DNA from: Protula sp. h YS-2021
Taxonomy: Eukaryota; Annelida; Polychaeta; Sabellida; Serpulidae
Direction: 5' to 3'
Assembly (NCBI GenBank): GCA_949752745.1
Contig: OX457026.1
Coordinates: 28,582,116-28,646,115, forward strand
Length of the DNA: 64,000 nucleotides
Shown one piece after another: positions 8,758 to 18,471 of the stretch. Every line of letters begins with the position of its first letter. Within the stretch, counting starts at the first letter, position 1. Both the position numbers and the translations under genes were made by a program. The notes beneath the pieces were generated by a model, which was not told where the DNA came from, made no database searches, and was given only the letters and a program-made list of their open reading frames with translations.

Positions 8758-9477
8758 AACATTTGTTTGAAATCTTACAATTGGCTACAAAGTCTTAAAA
8801 GGCACTTAAAGAATGCTCACACTTCAGAAGAAGAAGAATTGGAGATAGATATGGAAAACCCTGTAAAACCACCTATCACTGAAACTTTAGATGAGTCTTT
8901 TATGGAAAGTCAAAGCATCAACATGACTGAAAAGAATGCACATGCTTGTACAGAATGTGGTGCGTTATACAACAGTCAAGAAACTTTGTACAAACATATG
9001 AAACATTGTGGTGATGATGACAGCAGCTCTGAAAGTGAGTCAGAAACAGACTCTGAAAGTGAGTCAGAAACAGACTCTGTTTGGTATGATATGGTTCAAG
9101 AAGTCTACGATGAATATGATACCAAATTTCAAGAAAAGGTTTCAGAATATGAAGAACAAGGGCTTGAAGATGCGCGTGACATAGCAAGTGATGACTTTCG
9201 ACCCATTTATAAGCGTCGACTTAAACAACTGTTTATGAGACTATTCAAATATGCCCAACGTCTAAAACAAAACGAACATTATCAAACCATTTTAGAAGAC
9301 TTTAATTACTTTGTTGATGAAAAACATTACGAGTATTCAAAGGCACTAAAGGCGGCTATAAGAAGAAACGATGCATTCTTTGAAAAGCTCCTAGATGAGG
9401 AGGAGGAAGATGAAAGCAGCGACGAAGAAAGTGATATGGATGACAGTGAACAGAGTGAAGCAGATGAAGAAAAATAG
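8758..9477 (+). CDS. Zinc-finger protein with acidic C-terminus, 5' end damaged
   Basis: An open frame of about 240 codons that I cannot name. Its start is lost: the sister copy begins with ATG and the first finger cysteine, while here similarity starts only at NICLKSYNW. The first finger is therefore incomplete, and the first in-frame ATG is at 8851. A second finger is complete: cysteines at 8947 and 8956, histidines at 8995 and 9004, and an extra Cys at 9007. Next come a Ser/Glu/Asp tract from a duplicated 24-bp unit (9031-9078), a helical middle (VWYDMVQEVYDEYDTKFQEK, RRLKQLFMRLFKYAQRLKQ) and a very acidic tail. AATAAA at 9499 and 9571, the latter followed by a GT-rich stretch, suggests a polyadenylated gene. 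It could be cargo of a large DNA transposon, but no other such gene is visible. Expression from an upstream exon is possible. Confidence 0.62.
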   Translation, partial: NICLKSYNWLQSLKRHLKNAHTSEEEELEIDMENPVKPPITETLDESFMESQSINMTEKNAHACTECGALYNSQETLYKHMKHCGDDDSSSESESETDSESESETDSVWYDMVQEVYDEYDTKFQEKVSEYEEQGLEDARDIASDDFRPIYKRRLKQLFMRLFKYAQRLKQNEHYQTILEDFNYFVDEKHYEYSKALKAAIRRNDAFFEKLLDEEEEDESSDEESDMDDSEQSEADEEK

Positions 9478-9498
9478 ATTTATTTGACTAAACTTTAT

Positions 9499-9600
9499 AA
9501 TAAAGACTTTGTAAATCAACAAATATTGTAATATTGTTATAGATTTAAGCTGTGTGTATTTAAGTGTATTAATAAAACTATTCAACAATGTCTTGTTTTG
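9499..9600 (+). terminator. Polyadenylation signals after zinc-finger gene
   Basis: AATAAA at 9499-9504 and 9571-9576. The second is followed by a T/GT-rich stretch from about 9587, the usual downstream element. Confidence 0.45.
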
Positions 9601-9615
9601 TTTTTGCTTGAACTA

Positions 9616-9776
9616 CAACATGTTGAACAACAACTTGCTAAACAGCATGTTGAACAACATGTTAAACAACATGTTGAATATTTTGAACATGTTGAACATG
9701 TTCAACTTGTTCAACAACATGTTGAACATGTTCAACTTGTTCAACAACATGCTGAACATGTTGTTGAACAATAGTT
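9616..9776. repeat. TTGAACAAC/ACATGTT palindromic array
   Basis: About 160 bp built from CAACATGTTGAACAAC and its inverse GTTGTTCAAC. A 30-bp unit is repeated twice at about 9696-9755. ACATGT palindromes recur throughout, so the stretch can form cruciforms. A shorter piece of the same motif lies at about 8467-8492 in the spacer between the zinc-finger copies. Confidence 0.7.
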
Positions 9777-9867
9777 TGACGTAATATGTTCCTAAAAAAG
9801 TAATTCAAACACATGTTTGAATGGTGGGCGCGCGCCATTCCAATAACGACCGATGCAAACTACTCTA

Positions 9868-10740
9868 AACTAAGATATCAAACTGAATTCAATGCTGAAA
9901 TTTTCATTCAAATCGGTCAACCATAACGAAAGTTATCTCACTTTTCCACTTTTTACAAAATTAAAATGGCGGCATGTCAAATTATGCATACAGCCAGCTG
10001 TGCAAATAGCCCAGCTGTGCAAATGACTACATTATAACAAAACTAGATATAAAATTGAACCAAACAGTGAAAGTTTCATGCAAATCGACCAACTATAGCG
10101 AAAGTTATCTCAATTTTTTTTTACTTTTTACAAAGTTAAAATGGCGGTATGTCAAATTATGCATACGGCCACCGGTATAAATAGCCTATAACCACTTAAT
10201 GTTAAACCTTTACATAAAACTGAATCAAATAGTGAAATTTTCATTCAAATCGGTCAACCATAACGAAAGTTATCACACTTTTCCATTTTTTACAAAGTTA
10301 AAATGGCGGCATGTCAAATTATGCACACAGCCAGCTGCGCAAATAGTAAAACTTTATACAAAAATGAATCAAACGGTGAAACTTTCATGTAAATCGGTCA
10401 ATGATAACAAAAATTATTCCACTTTTAAGTTAACATTTTAAGGTGAATTCCTGATGTATGCAGCCAGCTGCACAACTAGCCCATGACTATGTGAAAACTA
10501 AATATAAAACTGAATCAAACAGTGAAATTTTCAGACAAATCGGTCAATTATAGTGGAAGCTATCCCAATTTTTCACTTTTTACAAAGTTAAAATGGCGCC
10601 ATGTTACAAAAAAGCATACAGCCACATACGTAAATAGCCTGTGACCACTTTGTAGCAAAACTAGATATAAAACTGAATCAAACAGTGCGATTTTCATGTA
10701 AATCGGCCAAGTATAACGGAAGTTGTACACTCTTGAAGTT
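9868..10740. repeat. ~160-bp satellite, about six copies
   Basis: Monomers start near 9868, 10039, 10205, 10348, 10494 and 10657 (spacing 143-171 bp; the last is partial). Shared phrases are TAAAACTGAATCAAACAGTG, AAATCGGTCAACCATAACG, AAAGTTAAAATGGCGGCATG and ACAGCCAGCTG. The copies are clearly diverged. Short open frames inside are incidental. Confidence 0.8.
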
Positions 10741-11150
10741 AGCCATACCACGCTCCCTGTGGGGGGGGGGGGGGGGGGGGGGGGAGGTCGACCCAAAAAA
10801 ACAAAAATGTTCAGAATGGTCTGAAACGTGTAAATATACAAAAATCTGAAATTCACCCCGGAGGGGGGGAGGTCGACCAAAAAAACCCAAAAAGGTTCAG
10901 AATGGTCTGAAACGTGTAAATATACAAAAATCTGAAATTCACCCCGGGGGGGGGGGGGGGGTCAAAAAACCAAAAATGTTCAGAATGGTCTGAAACGTGT
11001 AAATATGCAAAAACCTGAAAGTCACCCCTGGAGGGGGGTGGGGCCCCTGGAGGGGGGGGGGGGGGAGGTCGACCCAAAAAAACAAAAATGTTCAGAATGG
11101 TCTGAAACGTGTAAATATACAAAAATCGGAAATTCATCCCCGGGGGTGTA
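10741..11150. repeat. Poly-G plus ~85-110-bp tandem unit, four copies
   Basis: The phrase AGAATGGTCTGAAACGTG recurs at about 10815, 10901, 10984 and 11096, each unit ending in a G homopolymer or GGAGGGGGG tract. The longest run is 24 G at 10761-10784. The minus strand therefore translates as proline runs, which explains spurious Pro-rich frames at 10560-11200. Run lengths are likely unstable and may be wrong in the assembly. Confidence 0.8.
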
Positions 11151-11155
11151 GGTCT

Positions 11156-11174
11156 ATGGGTGGGTGGGTGGGTG
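11156..11174 (+). repeat. G-quadruplex motif (GGGT)4
   Basis: Four GGG tracts separated by single T (TGGGTGGGTGGGTGGGTG). One-base loops give the most stable class of intramolecular G-quadruplex. Confidence 0.75.
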
Positions 11175-11388
11175 TTCGACCCTACCCAACATACTATCAT
11201 GATATATGTCTGTTAAGTTAATTTATGCAAAATTTTCCTCTCCGGAGGGGGGGAAGGGGTGTGATGTATGGTCACTTTCTAACACTGTAACTCCAAGCAG
11301 CCAGACACTGCTGCCTTAGAAAAACAAAAAAGCCAGACACCGCTGAAAAAAATCATCCCAACACGCGCGCGCTCTATCTGGTCCACCT
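11175..11388. other. Intergenic with GTGTCTGGCT-like motifs (reverse)
   Basis: No gene. GCCAGACACTG and GCCAGACACCG at about 11299 and 11331 are reverse complements of the CAGTGTCTGGC motif that recurs in the DIRS leader. They may be a relic of a related element on the other strand. Confidence 0.35.
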
Positions 11389-11490
11389 GTGACGTCACTT
11401 CCTGGCGTGGAACCAATGTTGGTTCTACGCCACCTCTCACGTCACTATGACCTCACTTCCTGTCGCGGAACCAACGTTGGTTCCACGCTG
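11389..11490. repeat. Tandem pair of long palindromes (GGAACCAAYGTTGGTTCC)
   Basis: Two ~42-bp units about 58 bp apart share CTTCCTG, then a palindrome. The second contains a perfect 18-bp palindrome at 11467-11484. The first is a 28-bp imperfect one, GGCGTGGAACCAA around TG then TTGGTTCTACGCC. A TGACGTCA site precedes the first. Confidence 0.7.
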
Positions 11491-12432
11491 GCGTGTAACC
11501 AATGTTTTCATACTACTATCCGTATTATTTCATGGACTGGGTATTCAACCCACCCCATCCCCCATCCCCAAAATTTTGGCATCCGCTGAGGAAAGCAACC
11601 CCTTCCCCCATAATTTTTGTCGTCTTAGGAGTAAAAAAAAATACAGAGTATCTAAAATTCATGGGAATGGTTCGTATTGGAAATACATCAAAGGCGTGAT
11701 GATTACTTTGATCTGATACGTTCCTTTGATATGGGGGGATCTGTACCTTCCAGGATAGTGGTTCAGTGGGATTTGACGACTGTACTGGACATTGTTGACC
11801 GCTGTGTTTCGTTCTTTTATGGCTAAACTGTCTTAGCATACCTTCAAGAAAAAAATTATTAGAGGCGCTGCTGTCTGTTGGTCTGACCCCTTTAATTCTT
11901 GTCGCGGTTTTTATACAACTAATATTTTGTGAAAGGCTCAAGTGGCAAAACGTGTACACAAATGCTGCTGGCCCATTAGAATGGAGCTAAAAGGAGAAGG
12001 ATTTCTTTTGCTTCAGCACAACCCTCCAAAATGTCTTTTGCTTAGGCGCAACCCTCCGAAATGTCTAGCAATTTTTATCACATAGAAACATACGTACCAC
12101 GTAATTTCGCATACATAAAACATAAATACTTAGTTAATACACGGATTCAACTGATTATGCTCATGGTTCACTGCAGACATTGCTAGAAAATGTATTTTTC
12201 CTTAGTCAAGCTTGACAAGTGGTTGCACCTCATGTTAATAATAGCCAACTTAATGTTATGATGCGTGGTAAAAATATGGAAAGACCCGCCAAATATCCAC
12301 CTATTTAACATACAATGGCATGGTAATCAGGAATTGGAGACGATATTCCAGTCGCGTATGGTGTGTAAGCTGTGATACTGATTGTGGAGGTTGTGAAGCA
12401 CACTGGTGATAGGAAGAAGGTGACTAAGCCTG

Positions 12433-12435
<3 letters not shown>
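11491..12435. other. Intergenic; 30-bp duplication at 12004-12063
   Basis: A 144-codon minus-strand frame (11959-11525) has no recognisable domain and I do not accept it as a gene. TCTTTTGCTTCAGCACAACC with its next ten bases (12004-12033) is repeated with three changes at 12034-12063. Nothing else is identifiable. Confidence 0.45.

Positions 12436-12480
<45 letters not shown>
12436..12480. repeat. (GA)n microsatellite
   Basis: Uninterrupted GA dinucleotides, about 22 repeats. Confidence 0.95.
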
Positions 12481-12482
<2 letters not shown>

Positions 12483-13206
12483 GTAGCGTCATGCCAAATT
12501 GCAAATTATATGAATTATACAGTTTTGAAAAAGTTTAATTAAATTATTTGGAATTTTAACATTTATGTTATTCATGTCTTGTGTAGTCTAGTGTCATTTC
12601 GTGTAAATCTATTTAGACTGAGAAGCAAAACAAAAATGTTCTTTCTTAATGTACAATTCATTACTGCGAGGTAAAACTTCGTGCTCATTCCTGAAACGTG
12701 GGTCTTTCTCCATGAACATCAGTCTTATTTCTCAGATCCAAATTATATTTGGCGGGGTTGGAATTAATTACATTGGTCCGTTTAATGCTTTTTCAGACCT
12801 GCTTAAGAACTAGTGTTGATATTTGTGCTTCCGGAAACTTTTCAACTCCTTACGGTAATTTAACATTCTGTTTTAAGGCAGCCTTATTTTCTGCTACATT
12901 CAGCATTATGTATGATAGCTTTATATTTATTGCTGTGAACGTTTAACTCCACCCAGGGATATATATTTGATTTGATCAAAACTTGCAAAAAAAAATAACC
13001 ATCCTTCACGTTGCTCTTAGCTCCGAGTCAGCTCTGGCTTGTATAACATCGTATAGCTTTCTGTCAGAGCCTTCCATTGTTTCACTAATAGGGATCAGCT
13101 TCATAGGTTTTGAGGTATGAATCCTGTATACCATTCCCTATGGTTCAAACATTTACAGAAAGTTCATGTCCAGTATACCCTGTACTCGTATACAAACAAA
13201 TGTCAA
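12481..13206. other. Intergenic, nothing recognised
   Basis: AT-rich sequence. The only frame of note (12749-12946, 65 aa) has no recognisable feature. Confidence 0.45.
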
Positions 13207-13552
13207 TAAGCTAATTCGCACTTTTAACTTTCTCCGAAAAGTTTCTGCGTTTCGGCTGAATTTAGGTGGGATAAGGATATAAAGAAATGATACAAAAAAA
13301 AACGGCAAAAATCAACCAAATTCCATTTTGCCAGAAACATATTCATATGTTAGTTATTAAAGGGACTGAATAACATGTAAAATAGTTTTTAAAAGTTGAT
13401 ATGATGGCTTTATAAATTTGAAAGTGTGCATGTTGAAAGTAAATTAGAATTTTGATGTTTTTCCCTTATCATTTCTTTATAATTTATCCCCAACATTGTC
13501 AGTCGAAACAACACCTCCACCGGAAAAATCCGAAAGTGCGAATTGGCTTATA
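13207..13552. mobile_element. MITE-like repeat, copy 1
   Basis: About 345 bp with ends that are near reverse complements (TAAGCTAATTCGCACTTTT at the left; GAAAGTGCGAATTGGCTTA at the right). It has no coding capacity. Its interior is repeated about 0.95 kb away (14160-14491). A short terminal inverted repeat plus small size and low coding content fit a MITE. Superfamily is not assignable from the ends alone. Confidence 0.62.
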
Positions 13553-14159
13553 AAGACTTAAGAGTTGTTGAATCTCGCACACAGTAGCCACAGGGGTACC
13601 TCAAAGCGAGCGCAGTTGACATTCTTATCGTTATAAAGCGAGGCTTTGAAGCGCAGCGTGGAAAGTTTGTAGCGTACTGCTTCTTGGAGCTAGTTGCTTA
13701 TAAGTTCATCACACTTTGGGTGTTTGGCAAAAACTTTGAACCGGATAAAAATGAAAGAAATGATAGAAGTATGCGAAGGAGAGGAGATAGAATTGGCTAT
13801 AGTACATCGTAATAAGTGACAACAAAATGTTCAATTCTAACTAAATTTAATAAGCCCAGGGTTCGCGCTGGGTTCTCAGGAAAGTGAGTCAAAAAAGGAA
13901 AGTGTGACTCAGTTGGGTCCAGAAAACTCGGTGGGTTCCGAGAAGTGAGTCATTTCGTAAAAAAAAGCCCAAAAAGTGGACAAAAACCCCGCCAACGCGA
14001 ACCCTGAAGCCGGATGCAAATTTGCTTTAAGCCGCGGAAGATGGTCTTTTCATTTTCACCAATTTGGATCTACTGTAGTCATTCGTTCTTCTCCCCTCGA
14101 AGCAAAAACAGCTCGTCCTCGGAACATAAAGGAAATTGAAACTGAAAACAATACGCAGA
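13553..14159. other. Intergenic between MITE-like copies
   Basis: No gene recognised. Short GGTTC / GTGAGTCA phrases recur at 13858-13955. A 75-codon frame at 13976-14203 runs into the second MITE-like copy and is not supported. Confidence 0.4.
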
Positions 14160-14491
14160 TTCGTACTAAGACTTTTATCGAAAAGTTTTTGCGTTTCGAC
14201 TAAATTCAGTTGGGATAACGATATAAAGAAATGATAGAAAAAACTGGTAAAAATCAACAAACTTCCATTTTGCCAGTAACATATTCACATGTTGACTATT
14301 AAATTGGCTGAATAATATGTAAAAATAGTTTTTAAAAGATCACATAATTGCTTTTGAAATGTGAAAGTGTGCATGTTGAAAGAAAATTAGATTTTTATGT
14401 TTTCCCTTGTCATTTCTTTATAATTCATGCCAAAAATTTCTATTCGAAATGACACCTCCATCGGAAAGATCCGAAAGTACGAATTGGCTTA
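14160..14491. mobile_element. MITE-like repeat, copy 2
   Basis: Aligns by eye along its length with 13215-13552 (for example GATATAAAGAAATGATA, TTCCATTTTGCCAG, GTGAAAGTGTGCATGTTG). The right end AAAGTACGAATTGGCTTAT matches the copy-1 terminus with one change. The left end is more decayed. A third end-like sequence, AAAAGTGCGATTTGGCG, is at about 14672. Confidence 0.6.
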
Positions 14492-15965
14492 TTTGTTAAA
14501 ATTTTCAAAAACTTTTCATATAGGATACAGTTTGTCAAAAAGACGATTGCCCTTTGGTGCAAGAGAAATTTGACATTCAGGTTAAATCTGTCTACCATTT
14601 CTTTAATTTTTTACCCGGTTAGTTTGTATTCGAAACGCAGAATTTTTACACAGTGTATTCGGAACGCTAAAAGTGCGATTTGGCGTATGAGTTGATTCGC
14701 AGTTTCGTCTTTGAGCTTTACGTAAAATCAAGACTCCAGTTCTTGAGGATAAGGATAGGAACAGAGAGGCTTCATTGTTATAAAACAGCTGACCTCTGAG
14801 AAGATCTATCTGTTACGTATAATCACAGCGGATTCATTTTTAAAAAAGTTCCTCTTTTTTATTAGTCCTAGATGACTCTTGCGGTCTTCTTATGACAGTA
14901 AGAGTCACAATTCTTACAATAGAACTTGTTATTGATGTCAATTTTGCTAATCTCGGCCAGTTGCGTTATTTTTAAACGAGTGCATCACATAAATTGTCCA
15001 ATTATAAATAACGGCGCACAATTTTTATAGTCAAATAAAATTTTTTTACTGAGAAAAATATATGTTTTCTTGAGATCAAGATATAGAATCCCCCATTATC
15101 ACCCCCAAAAACAATGATTCTACAATTACGAAACCGCGCTTTACTTAGGTTTGGTAGTATCGCTGTGGTCGTAAATAATGCGCCAGGATACTTCTCAGTG
15201 TGCTTTTCAAAAAAAAGCCTGCTAGTCCGAACCTCCTGGAACGTGCGCCGAAAAATCAATAGCCATAAATTTGAGATAATGGTCATTTCTCTGACAGGAA
15301 CTGTGACGTTTTCTGTCCTAGGAAGATAGAAAGGGTCCGCTGGGACTAATTGTAACCAACTGGTAGTAGGTCATGATAGCTAACAACAAAAGGTTCCATG
15401 TCGACTCTACGGTCAGAGGACATGTTGAAGGTGTGCAGCATCGTGTTTATATTTCGATTCATTAAAAATTTTCAAAGTGACAGTATTTTGAAATTGGGAA
15501 AAAATTAGCATTCATACAATTTAGTCCGCGTGATGGAATGTCGCATCTGGGCAGTATTTCCGAACTTATCGGTCTGATGGTTTTGAAAAATTCTCAGAAT
15601 AACAGTATTTTGAAATTAAGCGTTTATATAATTTGGGCCGCACAATGGAACGTCTTGTCGGGATCATATCTCCGAAACTAAAAATCGAATTATTTTGAGT
15701 TTACACATGGATAAAACACATATGGAAGGTGTGCAACGTCGTATTTTCATTCGGATTCATGTAATAATGAGAATATAAAAATTATGTGGAAATTTAAAAC
15801 TGCAAAACTGCTAGAATTGTGAAAAATGTTATGAAGGTGGCAGTAGTATGGCACTTTGCAAACCGACTTTAGCACCGATTTCATAGGTCACCCACCCCAA
15901 CACGGGAGATCGTGTCTCTCTGATGCTCTAGTTTTATTTTGTAGCTGAGTTGTCATGGTTTCACA
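14492..15965. other. Intergenic with weak internal repeats
   Basis: No gene recognised. ACAGTATTTTGAAATT recurs at about 15480 and 15602. GAAGGTGTGCARC followed by RTCGT recurs at about 15427 and 15725. These suggest an old duplication. The frames at 15002-15329 on both strands show no domain. Confidence 0.4.
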
Positions 15966-16205
15966 ATGGCGGCAGCCGATGAGGGAAGCGAACACGATGT
16001 GACATCCAGGGAAAGCGACGATTTACAAGGCCCGTACAACTGGCAGAAGCGCTTACGTCCAACAGGACTGAACCGATCACGATCGTCCGACCTTGATAAA
16101 AGTTTTGAGGATTCGCCTGACGATGCAGAGAGACATCACAGACACGACAGGTCTGGGGCTTTTGGCTTCTGCTGCAGTATGCCAAATAAAGATATAAAAT
16201 ACTGA
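15966..16205 (+). CDS. Candidate first coding exon, unknown protein
   Basis: ATG at 15966 in strong context (CACAATGGCGG), in a patch richer in G and C than its surroundings. The frame of 79 codons reads MAAADEGSEHDVTSRESDD, then GPYNWQKRLRPTGLNRSRSS, then a DDAERHHRHD stretch. It is polar and Ser/Asp/Arg-rich, with Ala-rich start typical of animal proteins. An AG-GTCTGG at about 16150 could be a splice donor, so the gene might continue in an intron-separated exon beyond or within the window. I do not recognise the family. It could also be an uninterrupted small ORF or chance. Confidence 0.33.
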   Translation: MAAADEGSEHDVTSRESDDLQGPYNWQKRLRPTGLNRSRSSDLDKSFEDSPDDAERHHRHDRSGAFGFCCSMPNKDIKY

Positions 16206-17140
16206 GGCAAATTTCAAAATCACTCGGCTGTCACTGATTTAGTCATAGACTGCTAATATCTGAATGCGCCAGACTGAATTTAGTTAAATTCTTTTTAACA
16301 GAGAATTACTCTTCTCTTAATTTTTAAGTTTATTTACCGTGTAAAGATATGGGGATGAATATTCCCGTCTCTCTGTCCAGGTATCCGTCTGTACTGTTTT
16401 CTACACTATATCTCATATCTCTGTAAATGTTCGTTGTAACTTCTTAAAATCTTATGTGTCGATAGAGAATATACTAAAATTGTACTATGTTGCATTACTT
16501 TTCAGATTCCACCAAATTTTTGAGTAGAATTGAAATGAAAATCAATCTTGAGAGTTTTATCAATGGCTGTCGGGTTAGTTTAACTGGAGCTTTAGGCCCC
16601 AGAAGGGAACTGTAGGTTTGGCAAATAAACAGTGGTTTTTATCCTACCTTGGAAAAAAACACCGAGCAATCCTGGTTGTTGTTCATCTGTCCGTCCCTAC
16701 TTCGCGGGCTTTTTGCTCCACCTCTGACGATCCGTTTCCTGCGACATTTCATCTATAGATGACCTATAGTGATGGAAGGTCTAGGATAATTGCCCCGGGA
16801 TGATTCCCCTCGCAGGGATATTCACCCCCCCCCCCCCCCGGGATTATTCCCCCGGTTTGTTTGCAAATGGTCAAATTTTTCATTAAGTCAACTTTACAAT
16901 AAAACAGTCGTAAAAAAATTACTACCCTTTTATTGTTCTCATTTTGCTATCCACTTCTACATTCACTACTCTGATAAATAATATCATACTGACTACTTAT
17001 ACCAAGTAACTTTACACTGTCGGCCACAGTGACTAAAGTGACTACTTTGACTAAAACTTCTGTATGTATTTCCTGATTAAAAGTCACTATTCACTGCATT
17101 TAAACTCCACTCTTAGTTACAATTAATATACTGAGTACAC
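16206..17140. other. Intergenic with poly-C tract
   Basis: No gene recognised. A C homopolymer lies at about 16826-16838, in a stretch where CCCCGGGATKATTCCCC recurs (16793-16854). Short ACTTTGACTAAA / AGTGACTA phrases occur at about 17025-17060. Confidence 0.45.
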
Positions 17141-17147
17141 TGTCTCA

Positions 17148-17558
17148 TCAAAACTGAATGTTGTAAGCAATCCCATGTACGTAATCCAGCAAGTGTCGGT
17201 TCCCAAAATCGCTCACAAGTGTGCCAATTCTTTGACCTACTTGTACATACTGGCGGGGATGGGGGTCGGGTATGTGGCCACCGATTATCTGATCGCAGGT
17301 GGCATTGTTGAGGCTTTGTTCCTTTCTTAGAGCATCGAAAAATCGCTACAGGTTAGGGTGCAGGGATGCCACTGCTGCTAACATCTTACGGTGGCAACCC
17401 TCGATATTGTTCCTAGTCCGGAGCAGTTCCTCTGTGGTTCGATCATGCACGTTCCAAAGATGATGGTCAAACATTGGAGTAGCTCGGCGGTTGCGGAGAA
17501 TTATCCCAATGTAACGTATCCTCAAAGTAATCTGCGATGGGTGCAGAATTATCGTCAA
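17148..17558 (-). pseudogene. MULE transposase C-terminal fragment, tandem copy 2
   Basis: Minus-strand relic matching the region 3' of the MULE transposase domain: FDHHLWNVHDRT, RTRNNIEGCHRK, HPNL. A TAG replaces the Trp codon found in the other copy (17346-17348), after which the frame continues with RFFDALRKEQSLNN and IIGGH. It is a ~599-bp-offset duplicate of 17740-18170. Proteins of this family carry TNNxxEGWHR and HPNLWRF after the catalytic domain. Confidence 0.6.
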
Positions 17559-17564
17559 GGCTGT

Positions 17565-17660
17565 CCTGCACGGGGTCTAGGACAGAACCCCCCGGGACCG
17601 AATCCCCCCGACCAAACCCCCCGGGACCGAACCCCCCGCGCGCATAACCCCCTAACATGA
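17565..17660. repeat. C-rich minisatellite (CCCCCCGGGACCGAA)n
   Basis: About six imperfect ~14-bp units. The same motif occurs in opposite orientation at 18210-18320. Confidence 0.7.
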
Positions 17661-17806
17661 GATGTAGTTCATTTGTACAACATTTTGCAAAAGCTGTTTT
17701 ACTACGATGACTACAACTGACTAATGTCAACAGTCACTGTTGGTTTAAAATTGAATATTGTAAGCTAATCCTCTGTAAAAAAACCAAGATGTTTCTGTTG
17801 CGAAAG

Positions 17807-18100
17807 TCACGAATAATGTGCGCTATCATATTTTCCTCTTTGGACACTTTGCTGTCGTCGTGGTTCTGGAACGTGACCTCCTATAATTTGGTTTATGGTG
17901 ACATTGTTTAGGCTCTGTTCTCGTCGAAGAATGTCCAGGAACCGCCATAGATTGGGGTGTTGAGCGGCAACGGCAGCTTGCATTTTGCGGTGCCACCCTT
18001 CAATAGTGTTGTTGGTCCTCGGTAGTTCCTTTTCAGTCCGATTGCTCATGTTCCACAAGCAATGGTCAAACTTTGGAGCAGTTCTCTGGTTACGTCGCAC
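17807..18100 (-). pseudogene. MULE transposase C-terminal fragment, tandem copy 1
   Basis: Minus-strand frame with FDHCLWNMSNRTEKELPRTN, NTIEGWHRKMQAAVAAQHPN, LWRFLDILRREQSLNN and IIGGHVPEPRR. This is the conserved segment that follows the DDE domain in invertebrate MULE-domain proteins. It lies downstream, in transcription order, of the MULE-domain fragment at 18472-18841, from which a G-rich insertion separates it. Confidence 0.65.
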
Positions 18101-18180
18101 CCGACCGATGTAGGTATCCTCAAAATATTCCGCAGTCGGGGTTATTTCATCGGACAGTTCCTCTTGGAGCTCCTCTTAAG

Positions 18181-18320
18181 CGGGGGGGGGGGGGGGGGGG
18201 GGGTTTGGTCCTCTCCATATGGGGGGGGGGGGGGTTTGGCATGGGGGGTTATGCGCGCGGGGGGTTTGGTGGGGGGGGGGGGTTCGGTCCCGGGGGGTTT
18301 GGTCCCGGAGGGTTCTGTCC
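18181..18320. repeat. G-rich minisatellite (GGGGGGTTTGGTCCC)n with poly-G
   Basis: G homopolymers at 18182-18204 and several more through 18280, then GGTTYGGTCCC units. It is the inverse of the C-rich block at 17565-17660, down to the shared CGCGCGC and GTCCTGCAC edges. It interrupts the transposase relic. Confidence 0.72.
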
Positions 18321-18471
18321 GGAACCCGTCCTGCACGTCTGCGAACGCTTCGACAACTTTGTCCACTGGAACAAATGCTATGGCGGCGATACTACTAATA
18401 GCTGGGGTGAATTCGGCGTCATTCTAGTAACGATCCTGCAGACCCACACTCTGCAATTTACGATAGATGTT

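Noticed and set aside
10560..11200. Minus-strand proline-rich ORFs
   Set aside because: Proline runs are the complement of poly-G tracts, and the rest is the repeated ~90-bp unit. No conserved protein.
11525..11959. 144-codon minus-strand ORF
   Set aside because: No recognisable domain and low-complexity C-terminus from C-rich DNA. Length alone is not enough support.
15002..15329. Overlapping ORFs on both strands
   Set aside because: No motif or start context, and the two strands are mutual shadows.
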